Assembly (NCBI GenBank): GCA_010909725.1
Contig: JAACMV010000027.1
Location: 372,001-436,000 of the forward strand
Source of the DNA: Picochlorum sp. 'celeri'
Lineage: Eukaryota; Chlorophyta; Trebouxiophyceae
Reading direction: 5' to 3'
DNA length: 64,000 nt
The translations under genes and the position numbers were made by a program. Of the stretch, positions 9,163 through 19,644 are shown in pieces. The notes under the pieces are model-generated. The model had not been told where the DNA came from. It did not search any database and saw only the letters and a program-made list of their open reading frames with translations. Positions within the stretch are counted from its first letter, which is position 1. Every line of letters begins with the position of its first letter.

Positions 9163-9531
9163 ATTGGATTTTTTTTATTCTTTAGAAAGTAGCCGGAGCT
9201 GGTACTGTCACCGTGCTGAAGAGGAAATACTATTTCTTATTTGAAATGGTTCTGATGACCTCATGATGGCATATTCACTCATATTCAGCACATGGGTCCG
9301 ATATCAGCATGTATCATAATGGTATTAGTACACATTTAATGGGGTTACAGTCTCTCGTATGGTTTTTGCATGCGTGCAACTAGTGTGGTAGTCAACTGCT
9401 CAAAGAAGACACGTTTGAGCGGTCTTGTGTTCTGCAGAAATTGCATGCATGGCACTCGGTATATTTTTTATGATTTTCAAGAGTCTATATAATCAAAGGC
9501 TGGGGCTGCTCGTGTGATACAGTGCATTTCT
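9163..9531. promoter_or_regulatory. divergent intergenic region between eIF3g and CSB
   Basis: The shared upstream region of two divergent genes. A TATATAA at 9486-9492 lies about 40 nt before the CSB ATG. No ORF or RNA gene was found. Confidence 0.4.
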
Positions 9532-12500
9532 ATGGAGGACAAGGGAGAGCTGGACCCACAGGGTCTTGGAGCGGTAGCTTCTGTGCAGGCTTCCTCTATT
9601 GAGCAAAAAATATATCAGAACATCGCCAAAGATTCTGGCTTTAAAGACGAGGATGATGAAGATGTGGTGGATCAGAGCGAGCGGCTGAAAGGCTTGGAGA
9701 GGGAAATCTGGGCACTCAAGTCAGCGTTGCAATGTGAAAATGATGGGGAAGCGGATGATGCTTCTCAAGGAGCCGAGAATGCAAATACCATGAAGATGAT
9801 GGATGATCCTCTGCAGCAAGCGGTTATGAAGGAGCGCTTGGCGAGCTTGGAGGGTGAGTATACAGAACTTTTGAATTCTGTGAACAATGAGATCAGAGCA
9901 ACTACTGGTGCTCGAGCAGGGAAGAGAGAGCGCGAACGTTCAGGAAAGCTGATAGAAGCAGATTTATTCGATGATGCTCGTCCGAAGAAGGGGGGAAAGG
10001 GGGGATCACTGATAGAGACAGAGCGGGACAGGTTGATTCGCCTGGTATGTGTCATCTATTTTTTTTTTTCATCGTCTTGTTTCCTATCGAATGTGCATAC
10101 ACCGTGCTATATGTCTGTGTTATAGTGCATAATATATAATGTATGTATCAAATATTATTATGAATGTAGGGTGTTTTAACGCCGTTTGATAGCATTGGAG
10201 GATTTGAAAGGAGGATAGAGGGAGAAGACCGAGTCAAGGAGGCTTCTATTGCAGATGTGGGGAAACGAGTCAAGGAAATGCGAGAATCTCGAAGGACTGC
10301 AAAGCTTGTTGATCCATCACAGTTACCAAGAGCACCGCGACAGAGTGCAAGAAAGGTGAATGAGTCATTTTGGAGATCCTCTTCTGGAGGGAAACAGCAC
10401 AAAATGAAACGGGATTCTGTGCTTTCATCCATTGCTCCAGAAGACCCAAGGTCTGGAAATCATAGTGATGATTTAGATGATAAGATTGATGCTCGTGGGC
10501 AGTATGACGATATGGACGAGGAAACCTTTCAGAAAAGGCAGGTTGCTGCAAAGTACTCTGCCGAGGACACTGCAGGTGCTCAGGATGTTGTCTTCCAGGG
10601 TGGATATCGGATTCCCGAATATATTTATTCAAAGTTATTTGATTACCAGAGAACTGCTATAAAGTGGCTTTGGGAATTGCATACACAGAGGGCCGGAGGT
10701 ATCATGGGGGATGAGATGGGCCTTGGCAAAACAATTCAAGTCACTGCATTCCTGGCAGGTCTGCACCATAGTGGATTATTTAAACCCTCCTTGATCGTGT
10801 GTCCCGCTACTATGTTGCGACAGTGGCTTCGAGAGTTGCGAGAATGGTATCCCGAATTCAGAGTTGCCATTCTACATGACAGTGCTAGATCAAAAGGTTC
10901 GGGTGCATTGTCAAGATCTGATGTCGTACGGCGAATTGCTTCATCAAGCGCTGGGATACTGATAACAACATATGATCATCTGAGAATATGCAAACGGGAG
11001 TTGATACGAGTGAAATGGGGGTATGCCATCTTGGATGAGGGACACAAGATTAGGAACCCTGATGCAGAGGTGACCCTTGCAGCAAAGCAGCTCATGACTG
11101 TCCATCGCATCATACTCTCAGGGTCGCCGATTCAAAATCGCTTAGTAGAATTATGGTCGTTATTTGACTTTGTATTTCCAGGCAAATTAGGTACCTTGCC
11201 TGTCTTTCAGGCGCAGTTTGCAATTCCAATTCAACAGGGTGGGTATGCTAATGCATCGTCGTTACAAGTCGCTACGGCATATAAATGCGCTGTTGTACTT
11301 CGAGACATGGTATCCCCCTACTTGATTCGGCGCAAGAAGGCCGACGTGGCTCAGGCGCTCCCCAAAAAGACAGAAAGAGTGCTTTTCTGCAGTTTGACAA
11401 ATGTACAAAGGGACATGTATGTATCATACTTGGCTTCAAAAGAGCTTGGAGAGATATTGAACGGTGATAGAGGTGCATTGATTGGTATTGATATATTGAG
11501 AAAAATATGCAATCACCCCGATCTCTTGGAAAAGGGAGCATGGGACTCGACACAAGACTACGGGAATCCAGAGCGCTCAGGAAAAATGCTTGTACTTGAC
11601 AAGGTCTTGACCCACTGGATTGCGAATGAGCAAAAGTACGTTTCACATTCTCCTATACATACATGGCATGAATATTGAAAATGTCTCTACGTCTTTATTT
11701 TTTTACTTCATGCAGGGCATTGGTTTTCACTCAAACACAGCAGATGCTGGACATTTTGGAAAAGATGGTCATCCAGCGAGGTTGGACATACCATCGAATG
11801 GATGGATCCACCCCAGTTGGAACACGATCAAAGCTGATTGATAGTTTCAACTCAAGCAGCAGTGTTAGTCTGTTTCTGTTGACAACCAGAGTTGGAGGTC
11901 TTGGCATCAATCTGACAGGGGCATCAAAATGCATCATCTTTGACCCAGATTGGAATCCGTCAACCGATGTTCAGGCAAGAGAGCGAGCATGGAGAATAGG
12001 ACAGACCAAAGAAGTTACCGTGTACAGGCTTATTGTCAGTGGAACAATTGAAGAGAAAGTTTATCATAGGCAGGTGTACAAGCAATTTATTACTGACAAG
12101 GTCCTCAAAGATCCAAGGCAGAAAAGGTTCTTCAAGGCAAAAGACCTATCAGATCTCTTCACCCTCGGAGACGAATACGCAGAAGGCACTGAAACAGCTG
12201 CTATATTTTCCTCACTGGGGCCCTCAGCAGCAGTGAATAACAAGGATGATCTCGATCGACTAGAATCAACTGCAAAAGGAGAACCAGGCACTGTTTCCGA
12301 GATGGAATCCATGGGTATTGCGAATAAAACTGAAGATATTGTTGATGAAACTAATGAGCACAACACAGAGGAGGAGCGAGGAGATGCTTTTATCCTGAAG
12401 GAATTATTTGACAATTCAGGAATACACTCTGCACTAGATCATGACAAGATTGAGGGTGCGCATAATCCGCAGAATAATATCGCGCAGAAAGAAGCCAAGA

Positions 12501-12952
12501 AGATTGCAGAAAAAGCAGCAAAAGCATTGCAAGACTCACGCAGGTCGCTCCGATCCACCCCACTCACCTGTCCCACATGGACTGGCAAATCTGGTTCTGC
12601 AGGAGCACCTGGGCAACTGTTTTCTGGTTCTGGGCCAGGAAACCACCAAAACAATAGATCATCCTCCATTCTTGCGAAAATACGATCTAGAAATAAAGAA
12701 GCTGCATCGCTTGCCGTCCAGAATCCAGACGTATCTGCAGGGAAGCAGCTTGCAGAGAGCATTGCTGCATTTCTGCAGTCACAAGGAGGCTCTGCCTCCT
12801 CTTCCTCAGTTGCATCCCACTTTCAGAGAAATGCACACCAAGGTCCCATCAGTCCTGATCTATTCAAATCACTCCTTCGACAAGTAGCGACGCTTGTTCG
12901 GACACAGAACGGCAGAGTCTGGAAATTGAAGTCTGAATTCAGATTGACCTAA
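9532..12952 (+). CDS. ERCC6: CSB/ERCC6-like SWI2/SNF2 transcription-coupled repair ATPase
   Basis: Spliced join(9532..10044,10170..11635,11716..12952) gives 1071 aa. The protein remodels chromatin and pushes stalled RNA polymerase II, starting transcription-coupled repair. An N-terminal segment [11 protein letters not shown] precedes a coiled region; the second exon begins [15 protein letters not shown], the conserved CSB pre-helicase block. Motif I is GDEMGLGKT (~351-359), motif II DEGH (460-463), then [19 protein letters not shown], motif [14 protein letters not shown] and motif [13 protein letters not shown]. The C-terminus ends in a winged-helix-like block ([18 protein letters not shown]...[10 protein letters not shown]), as in CSB. 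DEGH rather than DEAH is typical of the CSB/Rad26 group. Introns are 125 and 80 nt. Confidence 0.94.
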
Positions 12953-13477
12953 TTGACAGTCATGACCAGGCAGCATGATGGGTGATTGAGCAATCCGACG
13001 TGGCTCGTTGATGAGTCAATATGTGAATCTGGTCTCATACTGCTGCGATTCCAATTTTAAATTTCTTTGAAACACATAAAAGCCACTCATTGCTGAAATT
13101 GCAAGAACAGAGTCTGTTCCCGAAACTGGGCATTCGTAAGACCACTCAAGAAGGAAGGAATCATCCCGTCGGGATTCTTTCATGCCTACGGTTAAATAGA
13201 TGTATGTGTACCAATCAATAGCATTATGTGGTATTTAATAAAGTATCAATGCGTTGTATTCATCGGTGTATGACCCGGATGATTTGTTTTCCGATACAGA
13301 CTGGGTTCTTTTGGGGGAGGTGGCCATACCCTGGCACAGAGCAAGAAAGGTACAGTTTCAATGGGACAACATGAGTACTGTTTCGCAGCATTCCATTGAA
13401 GATACATTTCTATACTTGAATAACGTTTGAAGGCTGCGTTCTTTCATTCGAATAAAGAAGAGACCATTTGGTTGAAC
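12953..13477 (+). other. intergenic region, CSB 3' / O-GlcNAc transferase 5'
   Basis: No convincing gene. Scattered ATGATG/CTGA pairs were examined as possible snoRNAs but lack the right spacing and stems. It probably holds the 3' UTR of CSB and the promoter/leader of the next gene. Confidence 0.35.
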
Positions 13478-16306
13478 ATGGTGGACACAGCACAGCACAC
13501 TGCTGTGTTGCCAGACCAGTATTTGTATAACCAAGATACAGTGTCCAAAATAATGTCATGGTATCGACTGGATGATGATACATACTTGTATCGCCTGAAA
13601 CCTATTACGCCTCCACAGATGATTTTTTCAAATGCATGCAACCAGCAGGAGTTTTCTGATGCATTGGCAGCATACATGGCAGGAGCGTATGAGAAAGCCA
13701 GGGATATATGTGCTTGTTTGAAAGCCACGTATCCAAGTTTTCGTGAAAATTTACTCCTGCTGGGTGCGTGTGAATACCGGATGAACCAACTGGATGCAAG
13801 TCTGAACACACACATGCACATGTTGAACATTAATAATGAACATGTCCCTGCTGAAGCCTATGCTACAATCGGCAACATACTTTTTCGACGTGGTCGAGTG
13901 GACGAAGCAATATCGTATTATTTGAAATCTTTGGAACTGAAATATGATCTTTTTGATGCGGTCGAGAATTTGACAGTGGCATATGTGCACAAGGGTTGGA
14001 TGTCTGAAGCTGCGCTTGAATTGAATCCACAGACAGGCCATTTGCAATGTGCTCTAGGGACCCTGTGGTATGTTTTTGGAGCTTCGGGGGTTTATCAAAG
14101 CATTTATTGGCTTCGATCTGCCCTTGCTGTGGACAAGGCGTGTTGGTTGGCCTATGTGGGACTGGGTGACATTGAGAAGGAGCATCGACGTAACTATGCA
14201 AATGCCCTGGCCATGTATACAATGGCTGAGAATATTATGAAGAGAGATTCCGGAATTTACGCAAGCATGGGAGTGTGTTATAGAGAACTGGGTCAGTATG
14301 ACCAGGCATTGGTACATTTACAAAAAGCCTTGGCCTTGGATGCAAACCCAGAGGTGCTTGCAAGTCTTGGGAGTGTCCTGTTGTTACAAAAATACTACCA
14401 AGAATCTATAGTTGTTTATTCAAAAGTTCTGTCTTTGGATTCGGGAAATATTGAAGCGCATAATAATATGGGGAATGCATACAAGGAAATGGGAAAAGCT
14501 CATGAGGCCATCACATCATACAGTAATTGCCTGGCCCATTTGCTGCGCCAATCATCAGAGTTGTACACGAACAATCACCATGCTTTGCAGAAATTTATCA
14601 CGCAGTTGTCTACTGTATATAACAATCTTGGTGGTATACTCAAACTGGAAGGAAGATTGGCCGAGTCAATTTCCTGCTATGAGCAGGTTGTCATGCTGCA
14701 ACCGCACACACTCTCTGCACGAATAAACCTGGCGTCTGCATATAAAGACTTTTCGCATCACGATGAAGCAATCATTCAGTACAAATATGCTTTATCATTG
14801 CAGCCGAATCATCCAGACGCTATTTCAAACATGTTTCATAGCCTGCAATCTGTCTGTGACTGGACAGATAGACATGGTATGTTTTCTGCATTGCAGTCAC
14901 AAATTGCATGGGAGATTGATCATGATATTCTCCCAACAGTTCAGCCTTTTCACGCATTGTCGTATCCAGTATCATCAGAAATAGCATTGAAAATAAGTCA
15001 GAGGTATGCAGAACATTGCATACAGAGTGCAGAAAAACTTTGCAGTTCCAAAGATGAGTTTTTCGAGTTCACCAGAGCACTCAAAGCATTGCATCCAACA
15101 TCGTTGGGTGCTGAAGAAGAATTGAGAGTTGCATATATTTCGTCAGACTTTGGCAATCACCCGCTCTCTCACCTCATGGGGAGCGTGTTTGGAATGCACA
15201 GAGAGAGCGGCAGAGGACAAGTCAGGTCATTTTGCTATTCCCTCAGTCCCGACGACGGATCACCATACTTTGCACGAGTCAAAAGAGAAGCCGATATATT
15301 CCGTGATATTTCCCATCTCAGTCCCATCAAAGCTGCACGGATGATTGCAGAGGATGCAGTGCATATCGCTGTCAACCTCAACGGGTACACCAAAGGAGCA
15401 AAGAATGAAATCTTTGCCTACAGACCAGCTCCACTACAGATATCACTGCAAGGATTTCCTGCTACAATGGGAGCTACATTCATCGATTACATCGTATTGG
15501 ACAAGGTCGTATGTCCAGAATCAAGCAGAAAATGCTATTCTGAGAATGTGGTGTACATGCCCCATTCCTATTTTGCAAACGACTACAAGCATGCCCACAT
15601 GGGCACCACAGCATCAAACCTCTCAATAACAAGAGCATCTATTGGATTGCCAGAAGACGACACAGTAGTCATTTACTCGTGCTCAAATCAGTTGTACAAG
15701 TATGATCCAGACACATTTGCAGCATGGTGCAGAATCTTAAAAGCAGTCCCTCATTCAATCCTGTGGCTCCTGAGATTTCCACCCGCAGGGGAGGCCAGAA
15801 TTCGAGCTACAGCATCACAGTTCAATATAGATCAGAGCAGAATAGTCTTTACAGACGTTGCAGACAAACCCATCCATATTGCTCGAAGTGGGCTTGCAGA
15901 TGTGTTTCTAGACACTCCCCTGTGCAACGCACATACAACAGGCTGCGACGTCCTTTGGGGAGGCTGTCCCATGGTCACATTACCACTTGAGCGAATGGCA
16001 TCCAGAGTCGGGGCGTCGCTGTGCCAGGCAACAGGCCTCGGCCACCACATGATTGCCAACAACCTGGACACATATGAATCCATGGCAATCAGATTCGGAC
16101 TCGATCGACTCTATCGAGAAGAGGTACGCAATAAACTCAGAGCATCCAGGCTGTCATGCCCACTCTTTGACACGAGCACCTATGTCAAAGATTTGGAACT
16201 AGCTTACCTGCACATGTGGGAGATTCATGAACAGGGCCAACAGCCCCATGACTTTGAGGTGGCGTCAATCGACAACCCCGCAGAAATAATAAAACACTAT
16301 GAATAA
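13478..16306 (+). CDS. SEC: O-GlcNAc transferase, SECRET AGENT type (GT41)
   Basis: 942 aa, no intron. The N-terminal half (~60-470) is a TPR superhelix with recurrent units such as YNNLGGILKLEGRLAESISC and AHNNMGNAYKEMGKAHEAI. The catalytic GT41 part follows: SDFGNHPLSHLMGSVFGMH (His561 matches the key His of human OGT), VNLNGYTKGAKNEIFA, QGFPATMGATFIDY, CSNQLYKYDP (Lys741, UDP-contacting), DTPLCNAHTTGCDVLW and LFDTSTYVKDLE. The wording is closer to plant SEC than to SPINDLY. The enzyme adds GlcNAc to Ser/Thr of nuclear and cytosolic proteins. The first ATG of the frame is used; the frame is open 51 nt upstream without another ATG. The catalytic set looks intact. Confidence 0.94.
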   Translation: MVDTAQHTAVLPDQYLYNQDTVSKIMSWYRLDDDTYLYRLKPITPPQMIFSNACNQQEFSDALAAYMAGAYEKARDICACLKATYPSFRENLLLLGACEYRMNQLDASLNTHMHMLNINNEHVPAEAYATIGNILFRRGRVDEAISYYLKSLELKYDLFDAVENLTVAYVHKGWMSEAALELNPQTGHLQCALGTLWYVFGASGVYQSIYWLRSALAVDKACWLAYVGLGDIEKEHRRNYANALAMYTMAENIMKRDSGIYASMGVCYRELGQYDQALVHLQKALALDANPEVLASLGSVLLLQKYYQESIVVYSKVLSLDSGNIEAHNNMGNAYKEMGKAHEAITSYSNCLAHLLRQSSELYTNNHHALQKFITQLSTVYNNLGGILKLEGRLAESISCYEQVVMLQPHTLSARINLASAYKDFSHHDEAIIQYKYALSLQPNHPDAISNMFHSLQSVCDWTDRHGMFSALQSQIAWEIDHDILPTVQPFHALSYPVSSEIALKISQRYAEHCIQSAEKLCSSKDEFFEFTRALKALHPTSLGAEEELRVAYISSDFGNHPLSHLMGSVFGMHRESGRGQVRSFCYSLSPDDGSPYFARVKREADIFRDISHLSPIKAARMIAEDAVHIAVNLNGYTKGAKNEIFAYRPAPLQISLQGFPATMGATFIDYIVLDKVVCPESSRKCYSENVVYMPHSYFANDYKHAHMGTTASNLSITRASIGLPEDDTVVIYSCSNQLYKYDPDTFAAWCRILKAVPHSILWLLRFPPAGEARIRATASQFNIDQSRIVFTDVADKPIHIARSGLADVFLDTPLCNAHTTGCDVLWGGCPMVTLPLERMASRVGASLCQATGLGHHMIANNLDTYESMAIRFGLDRLYREEVRNKLRASRLSCPLFDTSTYVKDLELAYLHMWEIHEQGQQPHDFEVASIDNPAEIIKHYE

Positions 16307-16456
16307 TAAATAATTATACGTCTTTGTGTGAAGACAACAAAGAAGAGAGAAAAGTACCGTGATATGGTGCCATTTACCCAGTAATTCCCTCATCTTTTGG
16401 TGACATTGCGGTGATTCTGGAGAATAGGGTATACAACGGCGAGGTCATCTATCCAA

Positions 16457-17464
16457 ATGACATCTCCTGAGCAAATTCAAGATATGGATGGTCATATAGT
16501 GGTATCCTTGGGTGATTTGAGGGCGCTAGAGAACCATGATGATGACCAACCTCGTGGACACGACCCCAGTCCGTCTTCCTCGTCTGAAATAGAACCACAG
16601 ACAACAACAGGCGAACAGGATGAAGTAACAAGTATTCATGGTGAAGAGGAACCTTTGGTTCAGTCAGTGGAGGAGGAGGAGGAAGAAGACCATTCTCGGC
16701 AGGTATCGTATTTTGGGGGCATGTGGAACGCGTTTCGCTCAAAGTTCTCATCATTGCCGCGGAATGACCCGGCAACGAATGACAATACAAGTGCAAACAC
16801 AGAAGAAGGTGGCACTCGGGATCAGGGTCGGATTGGACCCATGGATATCGAACAAGGTGGACAGGAGGAGTTGTCTCCTACAACGTCTGGGAGCAGAGAA
16901 GCGCCAGTCTGCTTGATTTGCTTGGAGCCATTAATGCCAGAAGACTTTTCATCCGGGAAAGCAATGTCGTTGGATTGCGGTTGTCGAGGCGACTTGGCTC
17001 TTCGACACAGAGACTGTGCGGTGAAATGGTCTCAGGTCAAGGATGATGGGAGGGGAGGCCTTCCCACGTGCGAGCTATGCAAAATGCCCGTGAGAAATCT
17101 CCCCGAGCTGCCTGCAAGACCACAAGCAGCTGGAGAGAATGGTGATGATGGGGAGGTGACAATAGAAGAGGTGTACCTGAACGACCCCTCCCAGTTCCAA
17201 CAGTTTGCCCCATCGCGAGCGGATATTATTTTTGACTGCGTCAGAGTCACATGGATTGCCATGATTGTTTCAATTCTGTTCTTTGACGCAAGTATCGGAG
17301 CAGCCCTCTGGACCGGGCTGGTTGCAGGCGCAGCATATATTCTGATGCTACGCCTGCTCTACAAGCAGCATTTTGAAGCCATGAGGGCCTATGCAGAGCA
17401 GCAGGCTCGACAGCACGTGGATCCAGTCCCTTCCACACACATTCCAGTTGTCCATGTTGTATAA
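16457..17464 (+). CDS. membrane-bound RINGv (MARCH-type) E3 ubiquitin ligase
   Basis: 335 aa. A disordered acidic/Ser-rich N-terminus (~1-145) is followed by a C4HC3 RINGv domain: CLIC, then CGC, seven residues to His (RGDLALRH), HRDC, and TCELC, exactly the C-x-C-x7-H-x2-C spacing of RINGv. Two hydrophobic segments follow (TWIAMIVSILFF and AALWTGLVAGAAYILML), then a short cytosolic tail. MARCH-type ligases ubiquitinate membrane cargo on the ER or endosomes. The substrate cannot be inferred. The gene lies 150 nt after the OGT stop on the same strand and is convergent with the VAMP7-like gene. Confidence 0.88.
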   Translation: MTSPEQIQDMDGHIVVSLGDLRALENHDDDQPRGHDPSPSSSSEIEPQTTTGEQDEVTSIHGEEEPLVQSVEEEEEEDHSRQVSYFGGMWNAFRSKFSSLPRNDPATNDNTSANTEEGGTRDQGRIGPMDIEQGGQEELSPTTSGSREAPVCLICLEPLMPEDFSSGKAMSLDCGCRGDLALRHRDCAVKWSQVKDDGRGGLPTCELCKMPVRNLPELPARPQAAGENGDDGEVTIEEVYLNDPSQFQQFAPSRADIIFDCVRVTWIAMIVSILFFDASIGAALWTGLVAGAAYILMLRLLYKQHFEAMRAYAEQQARQHVDPVPSTHIPVVHVV

Positions 17465-17558
17465 TACTATACTCTATGTTATTCTTGATCTTTTTTCCAT
17501 TGTATTACTATAATAATAAATACATCAATCATTGTCAGCAGCATATACGTGTATGAAT

Positions 17559-18275
17559 TTATGAAGAAAAACATTGAGACAGGGTGACCCCACACATGCT
17601 CGCAATCACAGCATACACCAAGACACACAACAGCAGAATCAGCATCACCATGGCTCTCTTCTCCTTCCACCACATCTGTCGAGACATTCGAACAGTTCCT
17701 CGTTTAAACACGAAAGCACTCGTACCCAAATCATCCGTCTTGTCGACCAGCACTTCCAGCTGTGCCCCTCTGTCCAACACCAAGTCTATATTCTCCACCA
17801 TCACCTGTCTCAACTCGCTCACTTCATCACGAACCCTCCGAACAGTATCATTCTTTGGATTATTGTAATACCGCATGCGCTCCTCCATCACAGGACTAAA
17901 AGAGACGTCACACTCATATGCCAGAGCCCTCTGTGCCACGTGTCCATACTCTTGCATAAACCTCTCCGATACATCCACCAGAAACGCAAATGGTATCGCT
18001 CTGCTACTACTGCTACTGCTGGTAGTGTTATTACTATTATTTTGTGGTTCTTGGTGAGGGGCAGCAGCGAGGAACAGAATTCCAGATTTTTTCATGACAT
18101 GCAGGTCGATTCCATGAACCGAATACGAACATCGCTCTCCATCCTGTAAATCAACTTTATCTAAAACTTCAATAACAATGGCACCGATTGTAGTCCCACT
18201 GCGTGTTGTTTCACTCGCAGAAGCGTCGTATTCTGCGAGTATTGTTGGGCCTCGAGCACACGCTGCATAAAACAT
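17559..18275 (-). CDS. VAMP7: VAMP7-type longin R-SNARE
   Basis: 238 aa. It has an N-terminal longin domain (MFYAACARGPTILAEY, later IPFAFLVDVSERFMQEYG) and an R-SNARE helix (DTVRRVRDEVSELRQVMVEN, then IDLVLDRGAQLEVLVDKTDD, with the zero-layer Arg in DRG). A C-terminal anchor follows (MVMLILLLCVLVYAVIASMC). It mediates fusion at late endosome, vacuole or plasma membrane. A low-complexity insert ([18 protein letters not shown]) interrupts the longin domain. The ATG lies 26 nt after the stop of the GCNA-like gene on the same strand, so its leader must either lie inside that gene or the two are co-transcribed. Confidence 0.92.
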   Translation of the reverse strand: MFYAACARGPTILAEYDASASETTRSGTTIGAIVIEVLDKVDLQDGERCSYSVHGIDLHVMKKSGILFLAAAPHQEPQNNSNNTTSSSSSSRAIPFAFLVDVSERFMQEYGHVAQRALAYECDVSFSPVMEERMRYYNNPKNDTVRRVRDEVSELRQVMVENIDLVLDRGAQLEVLVDKTDDLGTSAFVFKRGTVRMSRQMWWKEKRAMVMLILLLCVLVYAVIASMCGVTLSQCFSS

Positions 18276-18301
18276 GATGATCGATATTGCAATAGTTTAC
18301 A

Positions 18302-19330
18302 TTATGAATGGCACGCAGGCATGGCTGTCTTTTCAACATGCCACATGGCAGCAATCTTTTTCATCACATCCACAGCACTCGTCCCTGGATCAGATGCTTG
18401 CTTAATCTTGCTGAAATTCTTGGCCACATAGGCACTGTACATGTTGTTGCCCTTCTTCTGTGGCGAATTGCCATGTCGTGTAAACTTTCCAAGATACTCG
18501 AGTCTCCCTCGACACGATCCGCACACTTTTTTGTCCACGTCGATGCTTTTGGAATGCCTCTTGTACTCGTGAAAGCATGCAGTACATTGCCATCGATGGG
18601 GATAGAAGATGTCGTAATTATGGCAGGTGGACACATCCACCCGAGGCAGAAGAGCCATGGCTCTATCAGCCCATTTTTTGAACACGTGTCCGTGGGGAGG
18701 CTTGGCCACGTGGTCAATCAACCAGGATGCACAGTGGCACATTTCATGGATGAGTGTTCGCTCCAATCGATCCACCGTGTCCAATACTTTCGACGCAAGT
18801 TCAATCCGTGCGGTGTATACCAGTACTCCAGATTCATTATATCGCCTCGAATAATGGGTTAATCCAGCTGTCGTGGCCAGACGAACATTCCATGAAATGT
18901 CAACATCTGATGGTAGTTGAGAGTCAAAAATCAATTCATTGTACTCTTGAAACATGTCCCGTGCTACAAACTCCCTCTTCTTCATAAACATGGTATGTGA
19001 TAGAGATGATGCTTCTTCTGCTATCCGAGTTCGCAGAGCTCCATCGTCATGACGACCATTGTCTGAATCGCTATCCAACAGGTAAACGACTTCAAAGTCC
19101 TCTTCTTCTTCTTCTTCTTCTTCATCAGTATTCTCTCTCGTACTGCTCCATAGAGACTCATTTTTTTCTCTTGCTGTGGTATTGATATGTTGATCAGAGG
19201 ATGATGCCTTTTCCTTGTCTGTATCGAAACTTGTGCTGCTGTTTGTCGAAATACCCAACCGTTCCAGCAACGGAAGGAGGTCGTCCTGTGTGTCAATCGA
19301 TTCCGTTGATTCTCGTAGTACTGTACTCAT
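18302..19330 (-). CDS. GCNA: GCNA-like SprT metalloprotease (DNA-protein crosslink repair)
   Basis: 342 aa. An acidic disordered N-terminus contains EEEEEEEE and VVYLLDSDSD (81-90), a textbook SUMO-interacting motif. The SprT-like domain spans ~120-285, with the zinc protease motif HEMCH at 195-199, CHNYDI and a zinc ribbon (CTAC ... CGSC). The C-terminus has a short HMG-like segment (NNMYSAYVAKNFSKIKQASD). This order (acidic/SIM, SprT, zinc ribbon, HMG-like) fits GCNA/ACRC rather than SPRTN, which carries SHP/PIP/UBZ motifs instead. GCNA proteins cleave SUMOylated DNA-protein crosslinks. A TGTAA directly follows the stop, just before the VAMP7 ATG. Divergent from SEC8. Confidence 0.86.
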   Translation of the reverse strand: MSTVLRESTESIDTQDDLLPLLERLGISTNSSTSFDTDKEKASSSDQHINTTAREKNESLWSSTRENTDEEEEEEEEDFEVVYLLDSDSDNGRHDDGALRTRIAEEASSLSHTMFMKKREFVARDMFQEYNELIFDSQLPSDVDISWNVRLATTAGLTHYSRRYNESGVLVYTARIELASKVLDTVDRLERTLIHEMCHCASWLIDHVAKPPHGHVFKKWADRAMALLPRVDVSTCHNYDIFYPHRWQCTACFHEYKRHSKSIDVDKKVCGSCRGRLEYLGKFTRHGNSPQKKGNNMYSAYVAKNFSKIKQASDPGTSAVDVMKKIAAMWHVEKTAMPACHS

Positions 19331-19644
19331 TCTGAAATGTAGTAATTTTTAACGGGTTGTGTGTGTACATTAGCAGTTTTGGACACCGGTGGAGAAATCT
19401 GTTATTAGTATTGGCAGTTGGGGCGTCGTTGTACATACATAATGTACATTTTAAGGACTACTATGATACATAATGTACTTATTACAGAGTTTTCTTTCCT
19501 TCCTTCCTGGAACCGGTCAATCACAAACAACCAAGGACCTCCTACGCGTCCATACATACATAAAGCTACATGTAATACATACGGTGGGCGCCATGCTGTC
19601 GCCTGAGTGATTCAGAAAGGAGAGACAACACATTACCGACAGCA
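19331..19644. promoter_or_regulatory. divergent intergenic region between GCNA and SEC8
   Basis: Shared upstream region of two divergent genes. No gene seen; short AT-rich repeats of TACATA/TAATGTAC occur around 19430-19580. Confidence 0.35.

Noticed and set aside
12953..13477. Possible C/D snoRNA in the CSB/OGT spacer
   Set aside because: TTGATGA and CTGA boxes occur about 75 nt apart, but no closing stem and no recognisable rRNA guide were found.
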